Shown: piece by piece, positions 53,301-60,934 of the stretch
Numbering within the stretch: the first letter of the stretch is position 1
Layout: each line of letters begins with the position of its first letter
Assembly (NCBI RefSeq): GCF_024449095.1
Contig: NZ_CP024628.1
Coordinates: 930,001 to 994,000, forward strand
Origin: Vibrio coralliilyticus
GTDB lineage: Bacteria > Pseudomonadota > Gammaproteobacteria > Enterobacterales > Vibrionaceae
Direction: 5' to 3'
Length of the DNA stretch: 64,000 bases
Translations under genes and position numbers: made by a program
Notes under the pieces: model-generated
Seen by the model: only the letters and a program-made list of their open reading frames with translations
Told to the model about the DNA's origin: nothing
Databases searched by the model: none

Positions 53301-55596
53301 GAAGATCAAAGGTAGTTTTGAAATACACCGTTTCTTCACTTGAGTAATTCTTTGAGTCATCGGAAGTGCGAATGACAAGTTTTTGCGCGTCTAGCTCAGA
53401 CACATTACTAAATGAATCGCCTAATATATCCCTAGTCAACGGGATGTAGTAGGTCATTGATGATACCCACTTATCTTCTCCTTCTTGAGCCTCTTCTTCT
53501 ACTATGGCTTCGTGTGGTATACGTACAGCGTCTTGGTCAAGGAAGGCATTAGCCGTGGTCGTATTTTTGAGCTCGTATTCGCCTTGGCCATCTTTTTTGA
53601 CAAAATAACGCACCTCTAACTTCAACTTATTGGCTGGAGAGCCAACATCTACACCATCTGACGAACGAGCATCTTCTACCACCACCTTAATGTACGGGAT
53701 TTTGTTAACATCTAGATAGTTAGTAGTAAACGACTGGAAATTAAGATCAGTATTATTCTTAATCTTGCTAGCCGCATATTGATAATCGATTTTGAGGTAG
53801 TTTTTTGATGTGATTACGGATGTGGCATCGTATGTATCTCGAGTATACGCATCAGGGTAACTAGTACGATCACCCGACGCCGTTTCAAGTACAAAGTTAA
53901 ACTGGGTGGCTGGATAAGAGATATCCTGACTCGGCGGTTGATCATCTTTCGTTACCGTGTGAGTCTTCTCACCAATATTGCCCTGAGCATCCGTTGCTCT
54001 TATCTCAAACTTGGTTGATGTCGTTGAAAATTGAGAAAGAGGATATTTGTTAGAAAACTCGCATGTGCCTTCTTCTGCAGTTGGAGAACAAACTAACTCT
54101 TCAGGTGTATCCCCTTTAAATGAAACAGTAACAGCACTTCCACCAGGCGAACTTTCTGTGACGGTACCAAATAAAATATAGTCGGTCTCAGTACTGTCAC
54201 TACGGATAGTCTGACCAGAAATCACTTTAATGATTGGCTTTTGGTTATCCCAAGAAAAATTAATGATATGAGGGTTGTGTTCCGCAGAATCCTTAACGAT
54301 TGTGTTGCCAAGTACGTCTACGGTATAAAACACAAGGCGCGCCTGACCAGAACTGATGTTGAGCTGGTCCAGGGAAACGGTATCGATTTTGACTTTAACA
54401 TTCGAGCTTCTTAAGCCCTTTTCGAAACCAGTAACGTCTATAGCGCAGTGACCAGAACCTATCTCACCAACTTGACACGTATCTAATTCAGTCCATGTGC
54501 CACTCAAAAATGATTCAAGTACGACTTTAGGGACATCAACCCCAACTTCATCCTCAAGTTTGACTTCAACACTACCTGTACGTGCAATAACATCGTTTTC
54601 AGTTTCATCTGGTCGACTTGCGACTGGAGGAGTCGAGTCGATAGCGGTTTCATCACGTTTAGGAATGACATTAGTATCTCCACCGGAGCCGATAGCATTG
54701 ACTTTCTTACCAAAAGAATCAAACTCCTCGGCCCCAATACTCGACTTATTAAGCTCAGGGCTATTGGCCACGATCATCACATGCTTAGCTAACTCATTGG
54801 TGTATAGCTCGCTGGTGACTCTCACCGCACCAAAATCTAATGGCTGATCATGGTTACCGATTTTCCCCATTCCATCCAATAAGCCATCAGAACTGATGTC
54901 ATTATATTGAATGCTTGCTAAATTAATTGAAGTGTATTGGTTATCAGTGTTACCACCATGCTGAGTGATCAGGTCCTTAGCGTAGGAAGAATAGGCCGTT
55001 AGCAACGCGCCATATTTATGGCCATCAGTCGCATACGCGCTTTGAGCGCCATTCGTGATATCGATCGGCTCAGTCGTATTAACGTCAAACCCATACATAT
55101 CACTTATAGCGCTAATGGATTGGGAAACCGCTGATGAATCGCTGATACCTTTGCTCAGCTTATGTTTTGTTAAGCCTGCTGCCATATTGGTGAGAGGTGT
55201 CACCATGACTGACTGCTGTGAGCCTTCAACGTAATTGACAACACTATCTAACTTGAGGACTTTGTTCGCGCTGATAGAAACCTCTTCCCCTGTTACAGGA
55301 TCGATATATGATCCTCCCTCAGCACGAATCAATACAGGGCGTGAAGCAGATTCCACCGAAACACTATAATTACCTCTTGAGTCTGTTTTGGTCGAAGCAA
55401 TGAGCCGCCCTTGCTGGCCGTTATCATATTCCCAAATATAGACCTTCGCGTTCGATACTGGCGCATCATAAACATTGCCAGAAATTGAACCAATCGTTCT
55501 TGACGGTGGTGAACTATCACCCTCGCCACCACCGCCGCCACCACATGCGACAAGTAGAAGAGATGCACTGAGTGCTAAATAATTATAGTGTTTCAT
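44392..55596 (-). CDS. Giant Ig-like-repeat surface lipoprotein (adhesin / biofilm-type)
   Basis: A protein of about 3,734 residues. It starts MKHYNYLALSASLLLVAC followed by six Gly: a lipoprotein signal with lipobox LVAC, so Cys18 should be lipidated. ATG 55596 is chosen because it gives this exact signal; a TTG eight codons upstream has no support. After the signal come a carboxypeptidase-regulatory-like beta domain (SGNVYDAPVSNAKVYIWEYD), a helical part with conserved MVTPLTNMAAGL, and then dozens of Ig-like beta-sandwich units with Asp-rich, probably calcium-binding loops. Residues of about 2752-3732 are five nearly identical 196-residue units. The chain ends abruptly inside the last unit (SDTFTLN). 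It is probably a cell-surface adhesin or matrix protein. It stands alone, with terminators after it; no secretion genes are beside it. Confidence 0.85.
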   Translation of the reverse strand: MKHYNYLALSASLLLVACGGGGGGEGDSSPPSRTIGSISGNVYDAPVSNAKVYIWEYDNGQQGRLIASTKTDSRGNYSVSVESASRPVLIRAEGGSYIDPVTGEEVSISANKVLKLDSVVNYVEGSQQSVMVTPLTNMAAGLTKHKLSKGISDSSAVSQSISAISDMYGFDVNTTEPIDITNGAQSAYATDGHKYGALLTAYSSYAKDLITQHGGNTDNQYTSINLASIQYNDISSDGLLDGMGKIGNHDQPLDFGAVRVTSELYTNELAKHVMIVANSPELNKSSIGAEEFDSFGKKVNAIGSGGDTNVIPKRDETAIDSTPPVASRPDETENDVIARTGSVEVKLEDEVGVDVPKVVLESFLSGTWTELDTCQVGEIGSGHCAIDVTGFEKGLRSSNVKVKIDTVSLDQLNISSGQARLVFYTVDVLGNTIVKDSAEHNPHIINFSWDNQKPIIKVISGQTIRSDSTETDYILFGTVTESSPGGSAVTVSFKGDTPEELVCSPTAEEGTCEFSNKYPLSQFSTTSTKFEIRATDAQGNIGEKTHTVTKDDQPPSQDISYPATQFNFVLETASGDRTSYPDAYTRDTYDATSVITSKNYLKIDYQYAASKIKNNTDLNFQSFTTNYLDVNKIPYIKVVVEDARSSDGVDVGSPANKLKLEVRYFVKKDGQGEYELKNTTTANAFLDQDAVRIPHEAIVEEEAQEGEDKWVSSMTYYIPLTRDILGDSFSNVSELDAQKLVIRTSDDSKNYSSEETVYFKTTFDLPTYTVVTPFVGALAQLEGLNTADGEFIGLTTCQTSRRSESNSVLARDVATCSLTTDIIGYDFLRIRLASPTALNTHYFNWTNDSSDPVSVNLDDANFGVYFKPDGSSSYYVTELSAYHTGLFDYRWNNYQGAKDVEAAESILAEVKNALALKTPGSFFGFDPTTTSYATNEMLLNGTPSQLSVEYQHRFLAESIASLSEKALRYDSAGFATAFYDDLSADGKPDGKGKSGSGIKLDNYELNAETYRTDLAQAYFDLLTGKHTGKPWVTDSIAQLFADDISKARPMLGTLDLFGKDGVSIDQDAPNVELTVAGRTYTDKNQQYVAGPIEAKLVVSDPSGIKDDASTRLTFAPMWYKRSTPNDEEPANDISFTPNVNNDEYVKQFAFSVNTALSEHKDKVELAIHTSAMDNQGNGYGYPDNKRKDSLFIDNEPPKISLIRPEDPKTENQLEDSVYLNTNNELKLQFNVVDTVNDQKEKRVLLFKDSSGKIKSYDANKFAINDPDSFVINLCKEVVCDNKPVYPGEGDWEVYVKAIDNLGNEVNENSISAPKFTVRVDSVPPEVENRTAEKMLGGNTTLNPAPIWGDHSPGDKLDLQLKIGNVLVPNLGLCSDDDTVPCLEGTQPNVGVKLVADAFTHGQTNTLFYTATDKAYPPNTSGRGEIKFQVDKQGPVINFQDPWLVDYVSQKTGVLGAKFSAKFNSVTDDSGVEKISLYQKTDSGETFLKDWTASEWSSSFEGTYSAINDENKIVTDDSNRAKLFVKATDIHGFVSSSNVSNVIIDTQGPSLKLNGHQENDFYVPGYELTIIAEDYDDNGSINSNGVNKDKFEYWIFKGDVAPNGEGTKPKKVDGQYKIPLPSNLDTTGEDAITVKLKAQDIRGNVSTVPFKLHIKQTPPAGRLIDVVYASNNESIGTAITKDDHIKLLLEISDISGIGQITGSYHFGSEEAGTTTDEEAGTTLSFTKKGEKQWESVIQKTALAKDGTYTVSIYAYNKAKYLDGGDNAQQIPLKITETLSVQKKGVRLKVKSPEDFQNFIANGELKVDFEVTSAVTPNELQCWVRENYTLDQAPTDEGATSGLIKGELGNTPSCTVKSNQNFQDSPVVLIVQTKGTNGTPNVQRFTFNQMDVNPPTSGQKDYLLKGEHVIPASQSPNNKKQLSIQLGFTDDQSGVNISNIDQQDFRPYLARINNITPIRPKECLRNSDGQVTCSYIADYATFIASTDAEHIFNVKNVNDNAGNTADVSQLSLKLPEGKPTVAITSTDDIATPLAQNTVVKDQISINLKTLLPNGSKLEVLTVKVGDTTYSTANTNHKDNFGAVTKCGENDEYLCSEFNADLSGSDAQSLTVTARAMDVFNLKSALNGESNQVTFIVDKEAPKVGKTVVIESQPGDKVRFTFPITDSGSGLAKVTYTVTELGTNFTREEKKGDDPTYFEVEASELANKNKLTVTVTAEDKAGHVYTENNMEVNIALPTVALSLKDNPRIEGGLLVLGRTSQEMTLEVNATSSITAKSYRITLVPVSTGESIEQSATFVGTSATSTFSFKDTDQGQYMLKVAVTDSIGRTLETFTYAGNEYGVEGIKSVVDTQDPSVSNLKAEQTTFAPDDNGEYLVEVTANVLDTNLKEVNAELALKAGGNKILPKSVEEPTDDSKPYVFSFSVPAGVYRVSINARDLAGKVNSSQEIETTVVAATTPEVKAISATPQGPIGGDKQTQLKIEFSEKVQDFTLSDIKLTQAGGSDDVGTLSGLSTTDNIIWIANYKAPQGEDKTITFTLEDDAYQSEKGIKGKGDTFNLEVKGVLPTVKSLSLNPEYADTGDTINVTVEFSQPVSEPSESYLNTSTTKINWDAASGESDRWTGKVKVPSANDTDLEMPIVIAGFSDTYTNEGVAHQDKKLLLKPKVTITELVVSARKVTVKGTTTRTGTSATLKLTFEDESKNTVSLDKNGNLSDGAFEQTVTFDELSSLASGSVDVTAVVTNSQNASGEESDTFTLDKQAPTLASTNPVSFNPGSAVVGTDGVTVTVTFDEAVTKPLGSQLGGETIIWDAASTAKTVWVGQVNIRSTATKAESLPLSIKGFEDASGNPGAENTDHQFALQPVVTISEVTVSAGVATVKGSMTQSGDSAKVALTFSDTDDGTPDVSETYTLLSSDSWTQDVDVSSLTAGTITVKAVVTNSQNASGEESDTFTLDKQAPTLASTNPVSFNPGSAVVGTDGVTVTVTFDEAVTQPLGSQLGGETIIWDAASTAKTVWVGQVNIRSTATKAESLPLSIKGFEDASGNPGAENTDHQFALQPVVTISEVTVSAGVATVKGSMTQSGDSAKVALTFSDTDDGTPDVSETYTLLSSDSWTQDVDVSSLAAGTITVKAVVTNSQNASGEESDTFTLDKQAPTLASTNPVSFNPGSAVVGTDGVTVTVTFDEAVTQPLGSQLGGETIIWDAASTAKTVWVGQVNIRSTATKAESLPLSIKGFEDASGNPGAENTDHQFALQPVVTISEVTVSAGVATVKGSMTQSGDSAKVALTFSDTDDGTPDVSETYTLLSSDSWTQDVDVSSLTAGTITVKAVVTNSQNASGEESDTFTLDKQAPTLASTNPVSFNPGSAVVGTDGVTVTVTFDEAVTQPLGSQLGGETIIWDAASTAKTVWVGQVNIRSTATKAESLPLSIKGFEDASGNPGAENTDHQFALQPVVTISEVTVSAGVATVKGSMTQSGDSAKVALTFSDTDDGTPDVSETYTLLSSDSWTQDVDVSSLAAGTITVKAVVTNSQNASGEESDTFTLDKQAPTLASTNPVSFNPGSAVVGTDGVTVTVTFDEAVTQPLGSQLGGETIIWDAASTAKTVWVGQVNIRSTATKAESLPLSIKGFEDASGNPGAENTDHQFALQPVVTISEVTVSAGVATVKGSMTQSGDSAKVALTFSDTDDGTPDVSETYTLLSSDSWTQDVDVSSLTAGTITVKAVVTNSQNASGEGSDTFTLN
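44402..47341 (-). repeat. Five in-frame tandem repeats of 588 bp
   Basis: Copies begin at 44402, 44990, 45578, 46166 and 46754; each is exactly 588 bp (196 codons). They differ at only a few bases. Three linked differences alternate between copies: the first, third and fifth read GATGGTGCC, GCCGTCAAA and CTTGTGTCC, while the second and fourth read GATAGTGCC, GCCGCCAAA and CTTGCGTCC. A diverged relative lies just beyond 47341. The region is open to slippage and recombination and to assembly collapse. Confidence 0.97.
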
Positions 55597-55860
55597 TTTT
55601 GAAGCCAATGCCAATGACAAGTTAAATTTTCAACGATTATATTTAGGAAATTAATTTTCTCAACATGGCATATTGACTATATAAAACATCACATTTACTA
55701 CTAATAAAACGCTTTTAAATATTTGTTTGCCTAGCCTAATGGCATAAAGTATATACAAGCCTTCAAAGCGACTTATTATCACTATTATTAATTATTTTTT
55801 TATATGGATTTTATGCTTTAAAGCCCTATCATTGTATGAAAATATCAAATAACTATTAAA

Positions 55861-56823
55861 ATGCATTCAACGTCTATTCCAGCGAAAAGTTACCGAGACT
55901 ATTTGTCCTTCTGGTATCTGGCTCTTATTCCTTTAAGTTTATGCGCCCTAGTTGAAATATCACCATTCAGTGACACATCAACTAGGCATTCAAGCAAAAC
56001 GACTCCGCCTGAAGTTAATAACACTATTAAGCAAGATGATCTGGTATTAAAAACACCGGTAAAAAAAGATAAGTTAATTAGTAGCCATGTGGGTTACTCA
56101 TTCTATGGGACGACGCTCAACTTGGGCATTGCACCAAATACTATCCAAGACCTTATATCTTTATCTGCCGGTAAGTTTGACTTCATCAATTCAGTATCAG
56201 GTTCTGGACAGTTTGCTTTTAAACTTAACGAGAAAGATCAGCTCATTGCTTTTTTATATCGTGACAAGTCTCAGGCATTTTATGTTTATAGTACAGAAGC
56301 TGGCACCTTATTTAGCACCGATGGTGAGCGTTTTTACAAAGATAAGCACCTGCTTTCTCCAGTATCACGACGCTTTAGAATCAGTTCGCCGTTCAGCCAT
56401 TCGCGCTTTCACCCTGTGACTCGCACTATGGCTCCCCACCTTGGAACAGATTACGCTGTGCCTGTCGGAACACCTGTTGTCAGTATCTCTTCAGGCGAAG
56501 TCATCGCCTCTCGCTATCACCCGATAGCGGGAAACTACATTGTTATCCAGCATCCTGGCGGATTAAAAACGCGATACCTTCACCTGTCTAATCGCTATGT
56601 CAGTAAGGGGGATGTTGTCTTACAAGGGGAAACAGTAGGTACAAGCGGTAATACGGGAAGAACAACCGGCCCGCACCTTCACTTTGAGTTATGGAAAAAC
56701 GGTAGGCCTATCGACTTTGAAAAGAAGCGAGCATTCGCTGAAAAGGTCGCCGTGCAGCTTGTATCTTCTCAATCCCGAGAGGCTCAGAAAGTCTTCTCAC
56801 AGCTTGAGCAACAGATAAACTAA
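55861..56823 (+). CDS. M23-family peptidoglycan endopeptidase, membrane-anchored
   Basis: A 320-residue zinc peptidase acting on peptidoglycan cross-links in the periplasm. The N-terminal membrane segment is at about residues 15-33. The catalytic LytM domain occupies about 175-290: zinc ligands His193 and Asp197 in HLGTDYAVPVGTPV, His241 in RYLHLSN, and His272/His274 in PHLHFELWKNG. All active residues are present, so it should be enzymatic, not an EnvC/NlpD-type activator. The order of parts, with a beta region before the LytM domain, resembles MepM/YebA-type enzymes but without a recognisable LysM. It is divergent from the giant lipoprotein gene across a 264-base AT-rich gap that must hold both promoters. 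No operon partner. Confidence 0.92.
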   Translation: MHSTSIPAKSYRDYLSFWYLALIPLSLCALVEISPFSDTSTRHSSKTTPPEVNNTIKQDDLVLKTPVKKDKLISSHVGYSFYGTTLNLGIAPNTIQDLISLSAGKFDFINSVSGSGQFAFKLNEKDQLIAFLYRDKSQAFYVYSTEAGTLFSTDGERFYKDKHLLSPVSRRFRISSPFSHSRFHPVTRTMAPHLGTDYAVPVGTPVVSISSGEVIASRYHPIAGNYIVIQHPGGLKTRYLHLSNRYVSKGDVVLQGETVGTSGNTGRTTGPHLHFELWKNGRPIDFEKKRAFAEKVAVQLVSSQSREAQKVFSQLEQQIN

Positions 56824-56939
56824 CGCTCACTAAGTCAGTGTGCGTAAGACAGATTACGTACGCTAGCTTTGGTTTATTTGTAGTGAAACAGAGTAATGTG
56901 TTCTTAGATAGGTGAGTTAGAGTCTTAGACAAGAAAGAT

Positions 56940-57014
<75 letters not shown>

Positions 57015-57167
57015 ATCATCGTGAAGACAGAGCCAATATGCCACATCAGCCTGAAAAGAAAAGTCTTTTTTTCATTTTCAGGCTTAAGTGCTGACTTTAT
57101 GTGCAAATCGACCTTAAAGTGGCTTTTTAGTCCTCACTTCATTTAACATAAAAAGATTTACTTTAGT

Positions 57168-59168
57168 TTACTCTGTTCTAAAGTGCTTCATCTCTTCATT
57201 GAGCTCCTCAACCTGATGACGAACTTGTTCAGAGACCTGGGAAGATGAACTTGAAATATCGGCAACTTCCTTTACTCGACTGGTCACATCAGACATTAAG
57301 CTGTGGATTTCTTGAGTAGCCAAAGATTGACTCTCAGCTGAGTGCAGTAACTCTTTCATCTGCGAATCCAAACGCTCAATCTGATCGGTCGTCGCACCGA
57401 GTGTACCGTGCGCTTGCTTGGTATGATTTGCCCCTTCTTCTGCTAGTATTTTGCTCTTATCTATTTCTGATACAACAGCAGCTGTAGAAGATTGGATTGC
57501 ATGAACAATGTTGTTAATTTCTGTCGTTGATTCAGTGGTTCTTGTTGCCAGAAGACGCACTTCATCAGCAACAACCGCGAAGCCTCGACCGTATTCCCCT
57601 GCCCTTGCAGCCTCAATTGCCGCATTAAGTGCTAGGAGGTTGGTTTGTTCAGCAAGTCCTTCTATTACCTCAGTAACACGGCCAATGGCCTCACTTTCTT
57701 TACTTAACTCTGTAACTTGCTGACTCGCACTTTCTATCGTGCGGTGTAAGGACGTAACAGTTTGCATGTTTTGCTCCAACGCTTGAGAGCCGTCTTCTAT
57801 TTGGTTTTTAGACTCAGCAAGATTGCTAGCAGAGAGCTTGGCTTGATTCGCTGTTTCATCTGCTGATAGGCTGACTTCGGAAAGTTGTTGGTCAACCAAT
57901 GTCATCGTAGACATTTGACTGTCGACTTTGTTGGAAGTATTCATGTTCGCTTCAAGTAGTGATGTCATACTGTCCCCAACAGTCCTCGCTTTAGCACTTA
58001 CACCACGTACAATATCCAACAGTGCGACATTCATCTTGTTGATGGAGCTTGTCAAGCTTGCCAACTCATCACTGCCTTCAACATTAAGTGGAGGCTGGGA
58101 AACATCACCGGCCGCAATCAGCTGAGCGCGCTTTGAAACGATTTTAATCCGTCGCCCTATGTTTCTGCCCATGAATGTGGAAACCGTGAATGAGGCTAAG
58201 AGAAAAATAATCGAAGAGGCTATAAGGAGCGATACGACACTAGACAATGAACTGAAAATACCTTGTCCACTGACATCGGCTTGCTGCTGCTGTTTTTGGA
58301 TCAAGTTTTCCAAACTGGTATTCAGAACATCCACTGCTGGAACCAACTCTTTAGCCATTTTTTCATTCACTAGGTTCCAACCGCTGGTGGTTCTTAGAGC
58401 AATGACTTGCTCTGCCAGAGGAAAGTAAAGCTGCTGCATTTCTTTGAAAAGATCCCACAGCCCCCGGTCACTATCACTCATTAAACTCACTTTGCTTTCT
58501 ATCTCAGCCACATATTTGCCGTGAGCTTTTAGGAAATCCTGATATTTACTGAGGTGTTCCTCTTTACCATACAGGAGAAAATCTCGCATTGAAGACAGTG
58601 CATTAGCAAGAGAGGTATAGCTATCAGCGTACAAACGAAATAATCGCTTTCTTTCCCCACCTTCTTTATTGCCCGCCTCATCATTAATCAGCCCCTGCAA
58701 CTGATCCAATGCCACCTCAGCAATTGGAGCAGCCTCATTGATAAACAAGGAGTGTGCCGGTAGGTTCTCATCTGAATGACTGGTTTCGGAGATCTGATTT
58801 ACTAAAGCTTTCACCGATTGCCATTGGCTTAACACTTGTTGGTAAGAAGACTCATCCAACAAATTTTCAAGTGTAGGTAAAGCTTCATCAGTCGAGGCAA
58901 TAACGCCATTGAGTTGCTCAAGTTGTAGGGAGCCGATAGATTCATCTCTTCCCAACAGCATATAAGCTCTGAGAGTCGAGACTGTCGCTTGTAGCGATTG
59001 TTGTAGGGAACGTCCTGTATCTACGGTCGGCAGGTCGGACTCTAATAAAAATGTAGTATGCTCTTCAACAGTATTGACACTACGGAAGATAAAGAGCGCA
59101 GCAACGATAAAAAGTACCGCAAGCGACAGAAAACTCAACTGTAACTTCCCTGATATCGTGAGTTTCAT
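57168..59168 (-). CDS. Methyl-accepting chemotaxis protein
   Basis: A 666-residue inner-membrane chemoreceptor that controls CheA. Membrane segments lie at about 12-33 and 310-335 and enclose a helical periplasmic sensor domain of about 275 residues, probably a four-helix bundle of the long (helical bimodular-like) type; the ligand is unknown. A HAMP domain follows (about 335-390), then the coiled-coil signalling domain with the conserved tip [20 protein letters not shown] and [15 protein letters not shown]. The chain ends with HFRTE, without a CheR/CheB-binding pentapeptide. ATG 59168 has a TAGGAG ribosome site. It is monocistronic. Confidence 0.95.
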   Translation of the reverse strand: MKLTISGKLQLSFLSLAVLFIVAALFIFRSVNTVEEHTTFLLESDLPTVDTGRSLQQSLQATVSTLRAYMLLGRDESIGSLQLEQLNGVIASTDEALPTLENLLDESSYQQVLSQWQSVKALVNQISETSHSDENLPAHSLFINEAAPIAEVALDQLQGLINDEAGNKEGGERKRLFRLYADSYTSLANALSSMRDFLLYGKEEHLSKYQDFLKAHGKYVAEIESKVSLMSDSDRGLWDLFKEMQQLYFPLAEQVIALRTTSGWNLVNEKMAKELVPAVDVLNTSLENLIQKQQQQADVSGQGIFSSLSSVVSLLIASSIIFLLASFTVSTFMGRNIGRRIKIVSKRAQLIAAGDVSQPPLNVEGSDELASLTSSINKMNVALLDIVRGVSAKARTVGDSMTSLLEANMNTSNKVDSQMSTMTLVDQQLSEVSLSADETANQAKLSASNLAESKNQIEDGSQALEQNMQTVTSLHRTIESASQQVTELSKESEAIGRVTEVIEGLAEQTNLLALNAAIEAARAGEYGRGFAVVADEVRLLATRTTESTTEINNIVHAIQSSTAAVVSEIDKSKILAEEGANHTKQAHGTLGATTDQIERLDSQMKELLHSAESQSLATQEIHSLMSDVTSRVKEVADISSSSSQVSEQVRHQVEELNEEMKHFRTE

Positions 59169-59638
59169 CCTAATAACTCCTATTTTAATAATCCCCTAAC
59201 TATAGCGCCTTGCTATTTATTGTTAAATATAAGTTAAGCATTTTCATGAACTTTTGACTGGTTGCTCAATGAATAGATCCCATACTGCTCAGGTTTATGA
59301 GAAAGACTGACTACAGACAAACCCAGCCATGTTTGTTAGCGGCTGATTCCCAACACATTCTCATCCTTCAGTCTCTATTTCCCTAGGAGGTTTCGTATCA
59401 ATACACGACTTTGTTTAGGTTGCCAAAACCCTCAAAAGCAGACACATAAAAACAACAATAAAAACATCAAATTAACAAACAAAAATAATCTTAAAATACC
59501 CCTAAAAAGAGATTCCAATCACATATAGATTGGTTATAATTCGCGCCCATTACGCTTTGTGTTGATAAACGCAAACTTAATTTGAATAAATAGCCTGTTA
59601 ACCATACCTCTTTTCTAGAGGTGAAATTGAGAAGAAAA
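59169..59638 (+). promoter_or_regulatory. Divergent promoter region of the MCP and MFS genes
   Basis: 470 bases without a gene. On the plus strand TATAAT at 59535-59540, with a poor -35 (TTCCAA, 16-base spacer), is the best promoter candidate for the MFS gene and would give a leader of about 90 bases. I see no riboswitch-like fold. Confidence 0.4.
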
Positions 59639-60871
59639 ATGAGCAAGATTGATAAAGCGACACGTATACTGCTAGCGGGATTCTGTATCAACCTTTGTCT
59701 TGGCATCCTGTATGCTTGGAGTGTGTTTAACAAAGCATTGGTAACGGAGTCTGGCTGGAGCGCAGCTGAAGCCTCTTCACCGTATGCGATCGCAACCATC
59801 ACTTTTTCTGTTTGTCTTCTTGTTGCGGGTATCCTTCAAGATCGTATGGGCCCACGCAAAATATTGATTTTAGGTACTGCTCTGACAGGGCTAGGCATGA
59901 TTGCTTCTGGCTTTGCTACAACGCCACTAATGCTGAACATTACCTTTGGCGTGATCACTGGTGCGGGTATCGGTTTTGGCTATGCATGCCTTTCGCCATC
60001 GGCGATGAAATGGTTCCACTCTTCTAAAAAAGGGATGGTCAACGGCCTGATTGCTGCGGGCTTTGGTCTTGCCGCGATCTATCTTGCACCTGTCACTTCA
60101 GCATTGATTGACAGTATGGGCATTCAAACCAGCTTTATGTTACTGGGCGCTGGCGTTTTAGCGATCGCTGTTCCTCTTGCTGCGACTATCAGTAATCCGC
60201 CAGCGGGCTATACACCAGCGGAACCTAACCTAAAAGAAGGCCAAGCGCCAAAAGCGACAAAGAAAACAGAGGACTTAACGTGGAAGTCGATGCTTAAGAC
60301 GCCTCAGTTTTATTCACTATGGATCATGTACGCATTTGCCGCTTCTGTTGGTCTAATGATCATCGGTAACATCACCACCATCGCTAGTGTTCAAGCTAAC
60401 TTACCCAATGCGGTTTATCTTGCATCCATCTTGGCGGTATTTAACTCAGGTGGTCGTGTAGCCGCCGGTATACTGGCAGATAAGATTGGTGGTGTACGTA
60501 CACTCCTCCTTGCTTTCGTGTTGCAAGGTATCAACATGGTGCTGTTTGCCACCTTTAAAACGGAATTCACTTTGATCATCGGCACAGCTATTGCCGCTGT
60601 TGGTTACGGCACCCTACTTGCGGTTTTCCCAACACTGACCGCTGAGTTTTATGGCCTTAAGAATTACGGCACTAACTATGGCGTACTATACACAGCATGG
60701 GGTATTGGTGGTGCGATCGGCGCAGCTGTCGTTGGTTTCTCCATGACAAGTGGTGATGGTTACGGTCTTGCTTACACCATTTCGGCAATCATGATGGCAG
60801 TGTGTATCGTATTAGCGCTGGTGACTAAGCCAATCACTGAAGCCAAATCGGCTGAGCTTAAAAACGCTTGA
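59639..60871 (+). CDS. MFS transporter, oxalate/formate antiporter (OxlT) type
   Basis: A 410-residue inner-membrane transporter with 12 predicted membrane helices. The start MSKIDKATRILLAGFCINLC and LGILYAWSVFNKAL are typical of the OxlT/YhjX-like MFS branch. The loop 2-3 motif is present (GILQDRMGPRKILILG), as is its repeat in the second half (GILADKIGGVRTLLL). The real substrate is uncertain; members carry oxalate, formate, pyruvate or other monocarboxylates. The frame extends six codons upstream to GTG 59621, but ATG 59639 has a GAGAAG ribosome site. A terminator follows. Confidence 0.9.
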   Translation: MSKIDKATRILLAGFCINLCLGILYAWSVFNKALVTESGWSAAEASSPYAIATITFSVCLLVAGILQDRMGPRKILILGTALTGLGMIASGFATTPLMLNITFGVITGAGIGFGYACLSPSAMKWFHSSKKGMVNGLIAAGFGLAAIYLAPVTSALIDSMGIQTSFMLLGAGVLAIAVPLAATISNPPAGYTPAEPNLKEGQAPKATKKTEDLTWKSMLKTPQFYSLWIMYAFAASVGLMIIGNITTIASVQANLPNAVYLASILAVFNSGGRVAAGILADKIGGVRTLLLAFVLQGINMVLFATFKTEFTLIIGTAIAAVGYGTLLAVFPTLTAEFYGLKNYGTNYGVLYTAWGIGGAIGAAVVGFSMTSGDGYGLAYTISAIMMAVCIVLALVTKPITEAKSAELKNA

Positions 60872-60888
60872 TAATTTGAAAATTTCTT

Positions 60889-60921
60889 TAAAAGGCTTAA
60901 CCTTGCGGTTAAGCCTTTTTT
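60889..60921 (+). terminator. Terminator after the MFS gene, directly ahead of the FAN1-like gene
   Basis: AAAAGGCTTAACC / GGTTAAGCCTTTT with loop TTGC and a run of six T on the plus strand. It ends only 13 bases before the ATG of the next gene. Confidence 0.93.
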
Positions 60922-60934
60922 GTCTCTATCTATT

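Noticed and set aside
56823..56845. Imperfect hairpin after the M23 peptidase gene
   Set aside because: Eight of nine pairs match but no T-run follows, so I do not call it a terminator.
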